This document shows positions 1 through 8,233 of a stretch of 64,000 nucleotides of DNA, one piece after another. The stretch is from the NCBI GenBank assembly GCA_047602295.1, contig JASGHP010000001.1:2604001-2668000 (forward strand), in the 5' to 3' direction. Numbering within the stretch: the stretch's first letter is position 1; each line of letters opens with the position of its first letter. The notes beneath the pieces were generated by a model, which had not been told where the DNA came from, made no database searches, and saw only the letters and a program-made list of their open reading frames with translations. This DNA comes from JACMLD01 sp047602295. Its GTDB lineage: Bacteria > Bacteroidota > Bacteroidia > Chitinophagales > Chitinophagaceae. A program made the translations under genes and the position numbers.

Positions 1-711
1 GCCTACCAATAAATTCACCAGCGGCGCACTTATTATATCGGCCGTCTTTGGTGAGAGACGATTCAAAAAAATGCTAAGCTCAAGCACAGGTATGCCCAGC
101 ACATCTCTTGGCACTACATTAACAGGCGATCGAACAGAAAGAGTAGGGGATGCTCCTTGCTCATAAAGGTCAATAGCTATTTCGCAGGCAGAATTGCCAA
201 AGCCAATTACCAATACTTTTTTCCCCGTAAAATCTTTCCCGGTTTTATAATCAAAGCTGTGCAATACTGGCCCTTTAAATGTTTCAATTCCCGGGATATT
301 GATAGGTTTGGGTTTCCCATAACTGCCCGTTGCCATTACAACATATTTGCTTTGAAATACGCCGTTGTTGGTTTTTGTAATCCAGTAACCATTTTCATTG
401 TGTATAGACAATGCAGTTGTGCCAAACAGCGGTTGAATATTAAAACTGGTTTTATAATCATCAATGTAATCAATCACCTGTTGGCGACTAGGATAACGTG
501 GAATTTCTTTGGCGAAGTTTTTATATGGCAGGTTAGAATATCTTTTGCTGGTATGCAAATGCAACCGTTCATAATGGTGCCGCCAGGGAAATGCTACCTG
601 TTTTTCCTTTTCTATAATCAGGTAGTCAATATTATTTTTTTGCAGGCAGGCTGCAGTGGCAAGCCCGGCAATGCTGGCTCCTACAATTAAAGTTGTAGTT
701 TCTTGTGGCAT
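1..711 (-). CDS. Flavin-containing monooxygenase, YUCCA-like (partial, C-terminus beyond the window)
   Basis: Reading the minus strand from the ATG at 711 gives an open frame of 237 codons running off the left edge. The N-terminus MPQETTTLIVGASIAGLATA holds a GxSxxG dinucleotide-binding motif for FAD. A segment WRHHYERLHLHTSK follows, which matches the W-x-x-x-Y-x-R-L-x-L-H-T signature of YUCCA and FMO-like oxidases. A second Rossmann motif, VLVIGFGNSAFAIAIDL, would bind NADPH. Family members oxygenate small soft nucleophiles or carbonyls using a flavin hydroperoxide; the substrate here is unknown. The gene lies 68 bases downstream of the TetX-like monooxygenase on the same strand, so the two are probably cotranscribed with the AraC regulator upstream. 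Confidence 0.85.
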   Translation of the reverse strand, partial: MPQETTTLIVGASIAGLATAACLQKNNIDYLIIEKEKQVAFPWRHHYERLHLHTSKRYSNLPYKNFAKEIPRYPSRQQVIDYIDDYKTSFNIQPLFGTTALSIHNENGYWITKTNNGVFQSKYVVMATGSYGKPKPINIPGIETFKGPVLHSFDYKTGKDFTGKKVLVIGFGNSACEIAIDLYEQGASPTLSVRSPVNVVPRDVLGIPVLELSIFLNRLSPKTADIISAPLVNLLVG

Positions 712-779
712 ATGATCGTTTGTCCTTCAAAGATAAACAACCATTGCATCAAACGTTGCGTTCTGTTCTGGTGTGTTAT

Positions 780-1919
780 CTAGCTCATAATATTTTTTAA
801 ATGCTCAATAGCACCCGGAGAATGTAACATTTCTGTTTGCTGCAAAGTTTCTTCAGCAACTGCTGAAGCTCTTGCCCTCATGTTGTTTTCATAATAAGCA
901 ATAGCAGTTTTTGAGTCTGTAAATAATGAGTTGGTTAATGCATCGCTTAATTCTACTGCGTCAAGCATCGCCATGTTTACACCTTCACCTGCATAGGGTG
1001 GCATCAGGTGTGCGGCATCTCCCAGCATGGTAAGATTTGGAAGTGGTTCCCAATATTGATCTAGTGGCATGCAATATTGTGGGCGGGGTATAAATGGCAG
1101 CGTTGCATTTTCAAACAGGCTGATCCATATTTTATTCCATCCTGCAAAGCTTGTTGTAAACCATTGCAGCACCTGTGCTTTATCGGTAAAATCAATACCG
1201 CTTTCTTTCACCCAAAACTCATTTGTTCTGCAACCTGTGTAAAATACAAGACTGCCATCGCCTTTTGAACTAACAATGATGGATTTGCTATCGCCCATAG
1301 CAAATATTTTTCCACCGTTTAGCAATTGATGCATAACAGGTATTGTTTCTGCTGAATTATATATGGCACCTTCTACTATTGTAATACCTGAGTAGAAAGG
1401 TTTAATAGAAGTGATGTAAGGTCTAATTTTGGAATTAGCGCCATCTGCTGCAATTACTATATCTGCATAAGCAGTAGTGCCATTTGCAAAATGCAATTTC
1501 CATCCTTTACCTTCTTTTTTCATTTCAATAAAATGACTTTTCCAAATAATTGTTTCCGGTTGCAGCGACTCTAATAAAATTTTTCTAAGCGGCCCTCTGT
1601 CTATTTCAGGACGGCTATTCTCTGTATCATCTGTCATTGCATCTTCTGAAATAATATTGGCATATTGATCTGTAATACGCACACGATCTGCTCCGGGGCG
1701 ATAATTTTCCTGGAAAGCTTGCATTAGGTCTGCTTCGCGCAAAGCCCTTAAGCCAGATTCATAATGAAGATCCAATGTTGCTCCCTGCACTCTTGCATCT
1801 TTATTAATATCACGTTCGTAAACATTTACGTTTGCTCCTTTTAATTGCAGAAGTCTTGCCAGTGTTAATCCGCCGGGGCCACCACCTATGATGGCAATTT
1901 TTTTATTGCTAATAACCAT
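780..1919 (-). CDS. FAD-dependent monooxygenase related to TetX
   Basis: This 379-residue protein is a group A flavoprotein hydroxylase. It begins with IAIIGGGPGGLTLARLL (FAD-binding GxGxxG), continues with TLDLHYESGLRAL and PEIDRGPLRKILL, and has the second FAD motif GDAAHLMPPYAGEGVN. These blocks and the length (about 380) match the TetX family more closely than other PHBH-type enzymes. By an alignment from memory, the residues of TetX that contact tetracycline (Gln192, Arg213, His234) correspond here to Glu, Lys and Val, so tetracycline inactivation is doubtful. It is preceded by an AraC regulator (27-base gap) and followed by another flavoprotein. The natural substrate is not predictable from sequence. 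Confidence 0.85.
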   Translation of the reverse strand: MVISNKKIAIIGGGPGGLTLARLLQLKGANVNVYERDINKDARVQGATLDLHYESGLRALREADLMQAFQENYRPGADRVRITDQYANIISEDAMTDDTENSRPEIDRGPLRKILLESLQPETIIWKSHFIEMKKEGKGWKLHFANGTTAYADIVIAADGANSKIRPYITSIKPFYSGITIVEGAIYNSAETIPVMHQLLNGGKIFAMGDSKSIIVSSKGDGSLVFYTGCRTNEFWVKESGIDFTDKAQVLQWFTTSFAGWNKIWISLFENATLPFIPRPQYCMPLDQYWEPLPNLTMLGDAAHLMPPYAGEGVNMAMLDAVELSDALTNSLFTDSKTAIAYYENNMRARASAVAEETLQQTEMLHSPGAIEHLKNIMS

Positions 1920-1946
1920 TGCTGAAGTATTTATTCAGCAACAAAA

Positions 1947-2705
1947 TTATTCATCCGTGAGGGTGGAAAATTGTATAAATCGGTCGTCTTTATTAGTAGA
2001 TAAATCTTTGGGAAGTACGCCGGCGTATTTTTTTATTTGGCGGATGAAATGCGATTGATCTGTAAAATTAAGTTCAGGAAATAGTTTTCCCTGGTGAATA
2101 TGCGGAAACGATGCACGGAACCGGATGATATCGCAATAAGTTTTTAAGGACATACCAAACCACTGATTGAAATAGCGATTGATCTGCCTGCTGCTCCAAT
2201 GGCATGTGTCGGCAATTTCTTTCACGGTGGCTTCACCCTTGCTTGTATAGATTAGATTGAACAGATCGATTTTTCGATTATCAATCTCTGCATTTACGAA
2301 GCTTTTTACCTGTTGCGAAACTTTCTTGCAAAACAAATCGAAATCTTTTAAATCTGCTGAGCTGATGTTCCAATAACCAGTTGGCAAATGTTTAGCATGA
2401 TTTAGCAAAGGTGCAACGCTATCCTTCAATACATATTCAGCGGCCAGTAGTTTAAAGCTTATAGCAAAAGTATGCGTGCCTGCCGCTATGTTTGTCTTGC
2501 CCGGTTGACTATCTAACCCTGACAGCGTAGCATGAAAAGGTTCAGCCGCAGATTGCGAAAAGAAAATATCAATTCTTCCATCTGGCAGAATAATCACCGG
2601 CTGATCTTTGCCAGTACGATTTTGCAGCATCCAAAAGCTTTCTACAAAATTAGAGAGCTCAGCAGGCGGTTGCACAATTTTATATTCAAATGCGGTAAGC
2701 GACAT
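1947..2705 (-). CDS. AraC-family transcriptional regulator with N-terminal sensing domain
   Basis: A 252-residue cytoplasmic regulator. The first ~130 residues start ...FEYKIVQPPAELSNFVESFW, typical of the N-terminal domain found in many Bacteroidota AraC proteins (DUF6597-like). The C-terminal ~100 residues carry the helix-turn-helix pair: VKEIADTCHWSSRQINRYFN and the region ending TDQSHFIRQIKKYAGVLP. It is the first gene of a probable three-gene minus-strand operon with two flavin monooxygenases, so it most likely controls them in response to a small molecule. The inducer cannot be read from sequence. A strong terminator for the upstream gene ychF lies just ahead of it, so it must have its own promoter between about 2706 and 2766. 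Confidence 0.85.
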   Translation of the reverse strand: MSLTAFEYKIVQPPAELSNFVESFWMLQNRTGKDQPVIILPDGRIDIFFSQSAAEPFHATLSGLDSQPGKTNIAAGTHTFAISFKLLAAEYVLKDSVAPLLNHAKHLPTGYWNISSADLKDFDLFCKKVSQQVKSFVNAEIDNRKIDLFNLIYTSKGEATVKEIADTCHWSSRQINRYFNQWFGMSLKTYCDIIRFRASFPHIHQGKLFPELNFTDQSHFIRQIKKYAGVLPKDLSTNKDDRFIQFSTLTDE

Positions 2706-2766
2706 GTAGCAAAAACTGTTGAATGTAATTTACGCTTTTAAATTGCATTGGTATGATACAAAAAAC

Positions 2767-2812
2767 AAGAGTGGGCCATATTGCTTCACTTTAAGCAACA
2801 TGACCCACTCTT
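2767..2812 (-). terminator. Intrinsic terminator of ychF
   Basis: Two 20-base arms (2767-2786 and 2793-2812) pair at 18 positions, with the two exceptions compatible with G-U pairing, around a 6-base loop. Read on the minus strand the hairpin is followed by GTTTTTTG. It lies 20 bases beyond the ychF stop codon and separates ychF from the AraC gene. Confidence 0.85.
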
Positions 2813-2831
2813 AATTATTCAGTCAATTTAT

Positions 2832-3932
2832 TTATACATTAAACCTGAAGTGCATTACGTCGCCATCTTTTACAATGTACTCTTTGCCTTCAATTCTAAG
2901 CTTGCCTACTTCGCGTGCAGCAGCTTCAGAACCATACTGTACAAAATCGTTGTAGCCGATTACTTCCGCTTTAATAAATCCTTTTTCAAAATCAGTATGA
3001 ATAACACCGGCAGCTTGTGGCGCTTTCCAGCCTTCATGTATTGTCCAGGCTCTTACTTCCTGTACACCCGCAGTAAAATAAGTGTAAAGTGCCAGCAATT
3101 TATAAGCAGAGCGAATAAGCTTGTTCAACGCAGGTTCCGTCATCTTATATTCTTCCATAAACAATTGCCTGTCGTCTTCACTATCCATTTCTGCAATCTG
3201 TGCTTCAATGGAATTGTTCATTACAATTACCTGCGCATTTTCTTTAGCAACGGCTGCAATCAGCGCATCAGAAAATTTGTTGCCTGTGTGCATGGATGCT
3301 TCATCTACGTTTGCAACATACAATACAGGTTTGTCTGTAAGCAACATTAAATCAGCAATGGCTGCTTTTTCTTCTTTAGAAAGATTTAACTCACGAATAT
3401 TTTTTCCCTGGTCGAGATGCTCTTTGCAGGTTTTCAACACTTCATACTCCGCTTTCAGTTTGGGATCTGCCTGCTTCAATAATTTTTCAGTACGAGATAA
3501 TTTTTTCTCAACACTCTCCAGGTCTTTCAACTGCAGTTCTGTATCAATAATGTCTTTATCGCCAACGGGATTGATAGCACCTTCATCACGCAGGATATTT
3601 TCATCTTCAAAACAACGCACCACGTGCACAATGGCATCCACTTCGCGAATGTTCGCCAGAAATTTATTACCAAGGCCTTCTCCTTTGCTGGCGCCACGTA
3701 CAAGACCGGCAATGTCTACAATCTCTATTTGTGTAGGCACGGTGCGGTTAGGCTTCACCAACTCCGCCAGCTTATCAATACGCTCATCCGGCACGTTTAC
3801 CAATCCAGTATTAGGTTCAATTGTGCAGAAACGATAATTGCTTGCCTGTGCTTTGGCACTGGTGCTAACTGCATTAAATAAAGTTGACTTTCCCACGTTT
3901 GGCAATCCTACTATGCCTGCTTTTAAACCCAT
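2832..3932 (-). CDS. ychF: Redox-regulated ATPase YchF (OLA1 family)
   Basis: The protein is 366 residues, the usual length for YchF. The P-loop GIVGLPNVGKSTLFNAV begins at residue 6, the G3 region is VDIAGLVRGASKGEGLGNKFL, and the family-typical NVDEAS replaces the canonical G4 NKxD, which explains the ATP rather than GTP preference known for this family. The C-terminal TGS-type domain ends in KDGDVMHFRFNV, as in most YchF proteins. It binds ribosomes and is involved in translation and stress responses. It is monocistronic, with its own promoter about 90 bases upstream and a strong terminator just after the stop. The 5' leader is made of degenerate seven-base repeats. Confidence 0.97.
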   Translation of the reverse strand: MGLKAGIVGLPNVGKSTLFNAVSTSAKAQASNYRFCTIEPNTGLVNVPDERIDKLAELVKPNRTVPTQIEIVDIAGLVRGASKGEGLGNKFLANIREVDAIVHVVRCFEDENILRDEGAINPVGDKDIIDTELQLKDLESVEKKLSRTEKLLKQADPKLKAEYEVLKTCKEHLDQGKNIRELNLSKEEKAAIADLMLLTDKPVLYVANVDEASMHTGNKFSDALIAAVAKENAQVIVMNNSIEAQIAEMDSEDDRQLFMEEYKMTEPALNKLIRSAYKLLALYTYFTAGVQEVRAWTIHEGWKAPQAAGVIHTDFEKGFIKAEVIGYNDFVQYGSEAAAREVGKLRIEGKEYIVKDGDVMHFRFNV

Positions 3933-3974
3933 ATTAAGTTGTAAGTTTTTAGTGATAAGTTATAAGTTGCTGTC
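3933..3974. repeat. Degenerate heptad repeat in the ychF leader
   Basis: Starting at 3933 the sequence splits without gaps into attaagt, tgtaagt, ttttagt, gataagt, tataagt and then tgctgtc. Five consecutive seven-base units keep AGT at the same phase although other positions vary. It sits between the promoter and the start codon of ychF. Confidence 0.75.
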
Positions 3975-4022
3975 AAATCAAAAGATTAGTTAGTCAACCA
4001 ATAGCTTTTCATTTTTGAGCCG

Positions 4023-4052
4023 CAAATATAGTGCATTGCGGGTTGATGGCAA
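4023..4052 (-). promoter_or_regulatory. Probable Bacteroidota promoter of ychF
   Basis: On the minus strand the sequence TATATTTG (complement of 4023-4030) fits the Bacteroidota -7 consensus TAnnTTTG. A TTG (complement of 4050-4052) lies 19 bases upstream, as expected for the -33 element. The predicted transcript has a leader of about 80-90 bases. Confidence 0.6.
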
Positions 4053-4097
4053 TTCAGCCCGAATCTATTATCTTCAGCACCTAATCAATTTGTTACT

Positions 4098-5492
4098 ATG
4101 GCTTTAAGCAGGATTTGGAGTGCCTTTATCATCGTAGCTATTCTTGTAGCCGCTATTGTTTTTATAAAAGGAGATGAGAAACAGGTGTTTACCGCCATGG
4201 TTACAGGTAAAAAAGGGGATACACTGCAGGTAAAAGAAACTGCCATTGCAAAGACTGATACAAGCATTTTGAAGGCTCTTGATAGTGTTGTGAGGGTAAA
4301 AAAAGGAGATTTATTTTACAAGAAAGAGGGAGATAAAATAATTACGCTGAAGCTGCAAGCGGCCAATGGCATTGTAGATACGTGTTGGGATAGTGTAGAT
4401 ATTTGTCTTAAACTGATAGGCATACTGGCACTTTTTATCGGCTTTATGAGTATTGCAGAAAAAGCAGGTGGTATAAGATTGTTGTCAAAAATTGTAGGTC
4501 CTTTCTTTTCAAAATTATTTCCCGAATTGCCACCAGGCCACCCTGCTATGGGGCATATGATCATGAATTTCTCCGCCAATCTTTTGGGGCTTGATAATGC
4601 CGCTACACCTTTCGGTTTAAAAGCAATGGACAGTTTGCAGGAATTAAATCCTAAAAAAGATACGGCCTCCAATTCGCAGATAATGTTTCTATGTCTTCAT
4701 GCTGCGGGGCTTAATATTATTCCTATTGGTGTAATTGCCATTCGCTCATCGCAACACGCCAGTAATCCTACTGATGTATTCATTCCCTGCATGATTGTAA
4801 CTTTTGTGGGTACTATTACAGCTATGCTGGTGGTATCATTCAAACAAAAGATAAATGTATTGCAGCCAATTGTATTGGTTTGGGTATTTGCCATATCTGC
4901 TATTATAGCATTATTGGTTTGGTATGTAGCCAGGCTGAATGCGGCAGGCATACAATTTTTTTCCGCCGCACTTAGCAATGGATTGATCTTGATGGTGTTT
5001 TTATTAATTACACTTGGCGCAGTCTATAAAAAGATAAATGTATTTGATGCTTTTATTGATGGAGCAAAAACAGGTTTTGAAACCGGCATTCGCATTATAC
5101 CTTATTTAGTGGGGATACTGGTAGCCGTTAGTATGCTGCGCACCAGCGGCACATTTGATGTAATCATTAATGGCGTAAAAAGTTTTTTTGCCATGCTGGG
5201 AGCAGATACACGTTTTGTAGAAGGGCTTCCCACTGCTTTGATAAGACCACTGAGTGGAGCAGCAGCAAGGGGTATGATGGTAAGCACTATGACTACCTAT
5301 GGCCCTGATTCTTTTGCCAGCAGGCTTTCAGGTATTTTCCAGGGTGCATCGGATACTACTTTTTATGTGATAGCAGTTTACTTTGGTTCTGTAAATATTA
5401 AGAACACCCGTTACGCTATCGGTGCTATGTTGCTGGCAAATCTTGCAGGTGTCATCACCGCAATCTTTTTAGCTTATTTATTTTTTGGGTAA
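4098..5492 (+). CDS. Nucleoside-recognition (Gate) domain membrane protein, SpmA-SpmB fusion type
   Basis: A 464-residue multi-pass membrane protein. A first hydrophobic segment (about residues 5-25) is followed by an external region, then a SpmA-like half (about 100-250) with the motif GLDNAATPFGLKAM. A SpmB-like half follows (about 300-464) with FIDGAKTGFETGIRIIPYLV and GAAARGMM. Both halves belong to the nucleoside-recognition/Gate family, which are separate proteins in Firmicutes (spore maturation A and B) and are often fused in Bacteroidota, which do not sporulate. A transport role is likely but the substrate is unknown. It is divergent from ychF, and the next gene starts in the overlapping TAATG, indicating translational coupling. 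Confidence 0.85.
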   Translation: MALSRIWSAFIIVAILVAAIVFIKGDEKQVFTAMVTGKKGDTLQVKETAIAKTDTSILKALDSVVRVKKGDLFYKKEGDKIITLKLQAANGIVDTCWDSVDICLKLIGILALFIGFMSIAEKAGGIRLLSKIVGPFFSKLFPELPPGHPAMGHMIMNFSANLLGLDNAATPFGLKAMDSLQELNPKKDTASNSQIMFLCLHAAGLNIIPIGVIAIRSSQHASNPTDVFIPCMIVTFVGTITAMLVVSFKQKINVLQPIVLVWVFAISAIIALLVWYVARLNAAGIQFFSAALSNGLILMVFLLITLGAVYKKINVFDAFIDGAKTGFETGIRIIPYLVGILVAVSMLRTSGTFDVIINGVKSFFAMLGADTRFVEGLPTALIRPLSGAAARGMMVSTMTTYGPDSFASRLSGIFQGASDTTFYVIAVYFGSVNIKNTRYAIGAMLLANLAGVITAIFLAYLFFG

Positions 5493-6040
5493 TGATGATA
5501 CGCTTACAAAAACCTTCTATGAGATTTATTATTTTTTCTTTAGCAATAGTATTTGTTTTCTCTTGCAAGCAACAAAGTGAAAATAATTGTTTCCCTGGTA
5601 GATCATTGGCAAAGACGGTTATTTTAGTAGCAGATACAAATATTTTTAAGCGGTATTACATTCCTGATAATGATACGAGCAAGTTGTGTCCAATATTTGG
5701 TGGAATTGGTTTTGTAAGACTTAACGGGACTGTTGTACACAAACCTTTAAAACAAATAGAGTTATCAGAAAGTCAACAGAAGGAATTTCTAAAAATTTTG
5801 CGACCCTTACCTTCTCAAACGGAAGGAACTGCAAAAGCTTGCATTCCGTACTATAGACATGTAGTTCTCTTTTACGATAAAAACGATAAATTAATTGGGC
5901 AAATGCAAATTTGTTTTGGTTGTGGTCAGGTAGCATTTGATCCCGAGCCAGAATGTCTAAATTTTTTTGATAACCACAGAATGGAAGAATTAAAGCAATT
6001 TTTTAAGTTAAACAATCTTCCAATTATTGAACGAGGTTAA
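5492..6040 (+). CDS. Hypothetical lipoprotein
   Basis: A 182-residue protein of unknown function. The start at 5492 overlaps the stop codon of the preceding membrane protein gene (TAATG), which suggests coupled translation. A later ATG at 5519 gives a more compact signal peptide (MRFIIFSLAIVFVFSC) of a 173-residue product. Either start leaves a lipobox ending in FSC, so the mature protein would be lipid-anchored. The mature part contains a conspicuous CFGCGQ motif and other Cys residues (ACIPYY, CLNFF) that could bind metal or form disulfides. A bidirectional terminator follows. Confidence 0.75.
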   Translation: MMIRLQKPSMRFIIFSLAIVFVFSCKQQSENNCFPGRSLAKTVILVADTNIFKRYYIPDNDTSKLCPIFGGIGFVRLNGTVVHKPLKQIELSESQQKEFLKILRPLPSQTEGTAKACIPYYRHVVLFYDKNDKLIGQMQICFGCGQVAFDPEPECLNFFDNHRMEELKQFFKLNNLPIIERG

Positions 6041-6092
6041 CCTTAAATTAATCTATAAAGTTTTTAAAACCTTATAGGTTTAATATAAAAAA

Positions 6093-6122
6093 GGCGCCCC
6101 ATACAGGGCGCCATTCTTTTTT
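6093..6122. terminator. Bidirectional intrinsic terminator
   Basis: The arms GGCGCCC (6093-6099) and GGGCGCC (6106-6112) enclose a 6-base loop. Downstream on the plus strand is ATTCTTTTTT, and on the minus strand TTTTTTATATT. It serves the convergent lipoprotein gene on the left and the SusD-like gene on the right. Confidence 0.85.
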
Positions 6123-6185
6123 CTTGACTTATAGTTTTCAGTAGGTAGTAATATGACAATTGCTTTTTCAGCAAATTATTCAATT

Positions 6186-8213
6186 TTATTTAAGGTAACC
6201 ATAATACTCATCATCTGTTGCGCAATCCCACCAGATAGGCATGCTCCAGATATTGAGGTCTACAGCGTGTGGGTTTAATGCAAGCGTATTGATAGAGTTG
6301 TAATTGATTTCATAAGTAGGAGGTAAAGCCCAACGACGCATCCAGTATCTGACATCTGTAGGGGCAGAACCAGTTAATTGCGCATTACCTGTAAACAAAG
6401 GCCCACGTTGGTAACCAGGATAAACAACGCCAAAGCTACCCACATTGCCTGCGCTAAAGTTAAAGCGGCGCATATCATTCCAGTTTTCAATACTGCAACC
6501 CATAGCAATGTATTTCTGCAGCATAATGTCTGCCATAGTTAGGTTGCCTGCGTTGGCAACAGCAGCACTTGTAAGGAAAGAAGAAACAGCAGCAGAATTC
6601 ATTGGCGCCATATCTGGGTTGGTTGCAGTATAACCTGCAGACTGCCATGCAGCCAACTTTGCCTGCATCATATTCATATGCGCCTGTATGGCTGCGATGT
6701 ATGCTGTGTAGGCATTTGCGAGGTCTCCCTTTCTCATGTAAACTTCCGCTTTAATGAAGTTCATTTCATGATAGGTTACGATCTCCTGATCGGAAACCGG
6801 GCGAACTTGGTATGAACCTGTAGAAGCTACAACACCATCTGTAAAGCCAACTGCAGCTGCAGCAACACCTGAACGAACTGCGGTAGCGGGTGCATACCAG
6901 CTAACATCTGTCTGGCCTTGTGCCGGAATGCCGGATGTTGCAATTGCACTGCTGCGCAAGTTTACATAAACCGTATCACCTGCATACAGGTAATTGGTGC
7001 TATTGATAAATATTGAACCTGCTTTATAAGTTACTGTCACATTATTGCCACTGGTAGTAACTGTTTTTCCGGTTGCAGTTACTGCTGCAATAAAGTTTGC
7101 CCTTGCTGTTCCATCGGCAATAGCATAAGTAATGTTGGTATTTACTCCAGCATAAACTGGTGTTACAATTGACGTGGCACCACCAGCTACCAGACGTGTG
7201 GATGGTCCATACTGGTCAACACCTATTGAACGGGTCCATGTATAAGAGGACGCTCTACCAGTAGTAGGATCCAATTGAACATTGGTCATATAAGATGGCA
7301 CAATCTTGCTCATGCGCGGATCTACTACGCCTGCACCACGCATATTAGTAAGCAGGTTGTAATAGTATTGAGAAATACGAACTGTGCTGCCATAAGCTGC
7401 ATAGTCGAAGTTGCCATTTGTCACCACAGGGTCTCCAATCAAATAGTCGGTTACAGTACTGTTATTATAACCAGGTCCAACCATATTGTCTGCAATAGAT
7501 TGTGGCCCTTTTGATAAGCAGTACAGAATTGAATCGCCATTATACAAATCTGTTTTTTTCGACAGCTTCAGCATGTAACGGGCTTTTAAACCCCAGCATG
7601 TTTTTACCCATTTGCTTACGTCGCCACCGCCCCACAAGTCGCCGGAAGCAAGTGTAGGTGCACCGGTTTCCTGTGTTTTCGCAAACAGGCTGATGGCTTC
7701 ATTCAGTTTTGCCATACAACCATTGAAAATGGTTTTGCCATCATCTGGTTTAGGACTTGGGTTACCAGTTCCTGCCTGAGTGTAGGGCATTTCACCATAT
7801 AAATCCAGCATTTGCATATAACCCAAAGCATGAAATACATCTGCTGCTGCCATGTAATGATAAGCGCCAACTTTTTGTGCCGAATTATACATGTCTACCA
7901 GGTTGGAAGACACTTCTACGAACCATGTTTGATAGGATGTAGTTGAATTAGCATTGGTACAAGCCCATGTTGTGCTGAATGTATTTGGGTTGGCGTTGTT
8001 GGTGTAATAAACACCTGCCATGCATGAAGTACGGTAATTGGTAACACCTGCACTGTACTGATAAAAGTGTTGTATCCACGGCAACCTGTTTTGTACCGAT
8101 ACGCTTTGGTTGTTAGGATTGTCCGGGTCTGTATTTACATCCAGGAATTTTTTACAGGAAGTTGCTCCTACCACCAGCAGGCAACCCAATATGATATATT
8201 TTAAATTTTTCAT
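6186..8213 (-). CDS. SusD/RagB-family outer-membrane lipoprotein (SusD-like_2 type)
   Basis: A 675-residue surface lipoprotein. The signal peptide ends in VVGATSC (Cys20), followed by KKFLDVNTDPDNPN, a common start for this SusD branch. Family members sit as lids on SusC-type TonB-dependent transporters and capture nutrients. Tetratricopeptide-like helical segments are visible (YHEMNFIKAEVYMRKGDLANAY..., IENWNDMRRFNF). It is longer than most members, mainly through a Gly/Ser/Thr/Ala-rich stretch near residues 350-460. It follows its SusC partner by 20 bases on the same strand. No carbohydrate-active enzyme is encoded beside the pair, so the cargo is unknown. Confidence 0.9.
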   Translation of the reverse strand: MKNLKYIILGCLLVVGATSCKKFLDVNTDPDNPNNQSVSVQNRLPWIQHFYQYSAGVTNYRTSCMAGVYYTNNANPNTFSTTWACTNANSTTSYQTWFVEVSSNLVDMYNSAQKVGAYHYMAAADVFHALGYMQMLDLYGEMPYTQAGTGNPSPKPDDGKTIFNGCMAKLNEAISLFAKTQETGAPTLASGDLWGGGDVSKWVKTCWGLKARYMLKLSKKTDLYNGDSILYCLSKGPQSIADNMVGPGYNNSTVTDYLIGDPVVTNGNFDYAAYGSTVRISQYYYNLLTNMRGAGVVDPRMSKIVPSYMTNVQLDPTTGRASSYTWTRSIGVDQYGPSTRLVAGGATSIVTPVYAGVNTNITYAIADGTARANFIAAVTATGKTVTTSGNNVTVTYKAGSIFINSTNYLYAGDTVYVNLRSSAIATSGIPAQGQTDVSWYAPATAVRSGVAAAAVGFTDGVVASTGSYQVRPVSDQEIVTYHEMNFIKAEVYMRKGDLANAYTAYIAAIQAHMNMMQAKLAAWQSAGYTATNPDMAPMNSAAVSSFLTSAAVANAGNLTMADIMLQKYIAMGCSIENWNDMRRFNFSAGNVGSFGVVYPGYQRGPLFTGNAQLTGSAPTDVRYWMRRWALPPTYEINYNSINTLALNPHAVDLNIWSMPIWWDCATDDEYYGYLK

Positions 8214-8233
8214 GATTTTTCTTTTTTCATTGA

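Noticed and set aside
157..690. Plus-strand frame of 177 codons at the left edge
   Set aside because: It is antisense to the clear flavin monooxygenase frame on the minus strand, which carries family motifs, while the plus frame does not.
3121..3837. Long plus-strand frame of 238 codons opposite ychF
   Set aside because: It is the Ser/Thr-rich shadow of ychF in the antisense frame, a common result of codon bias.
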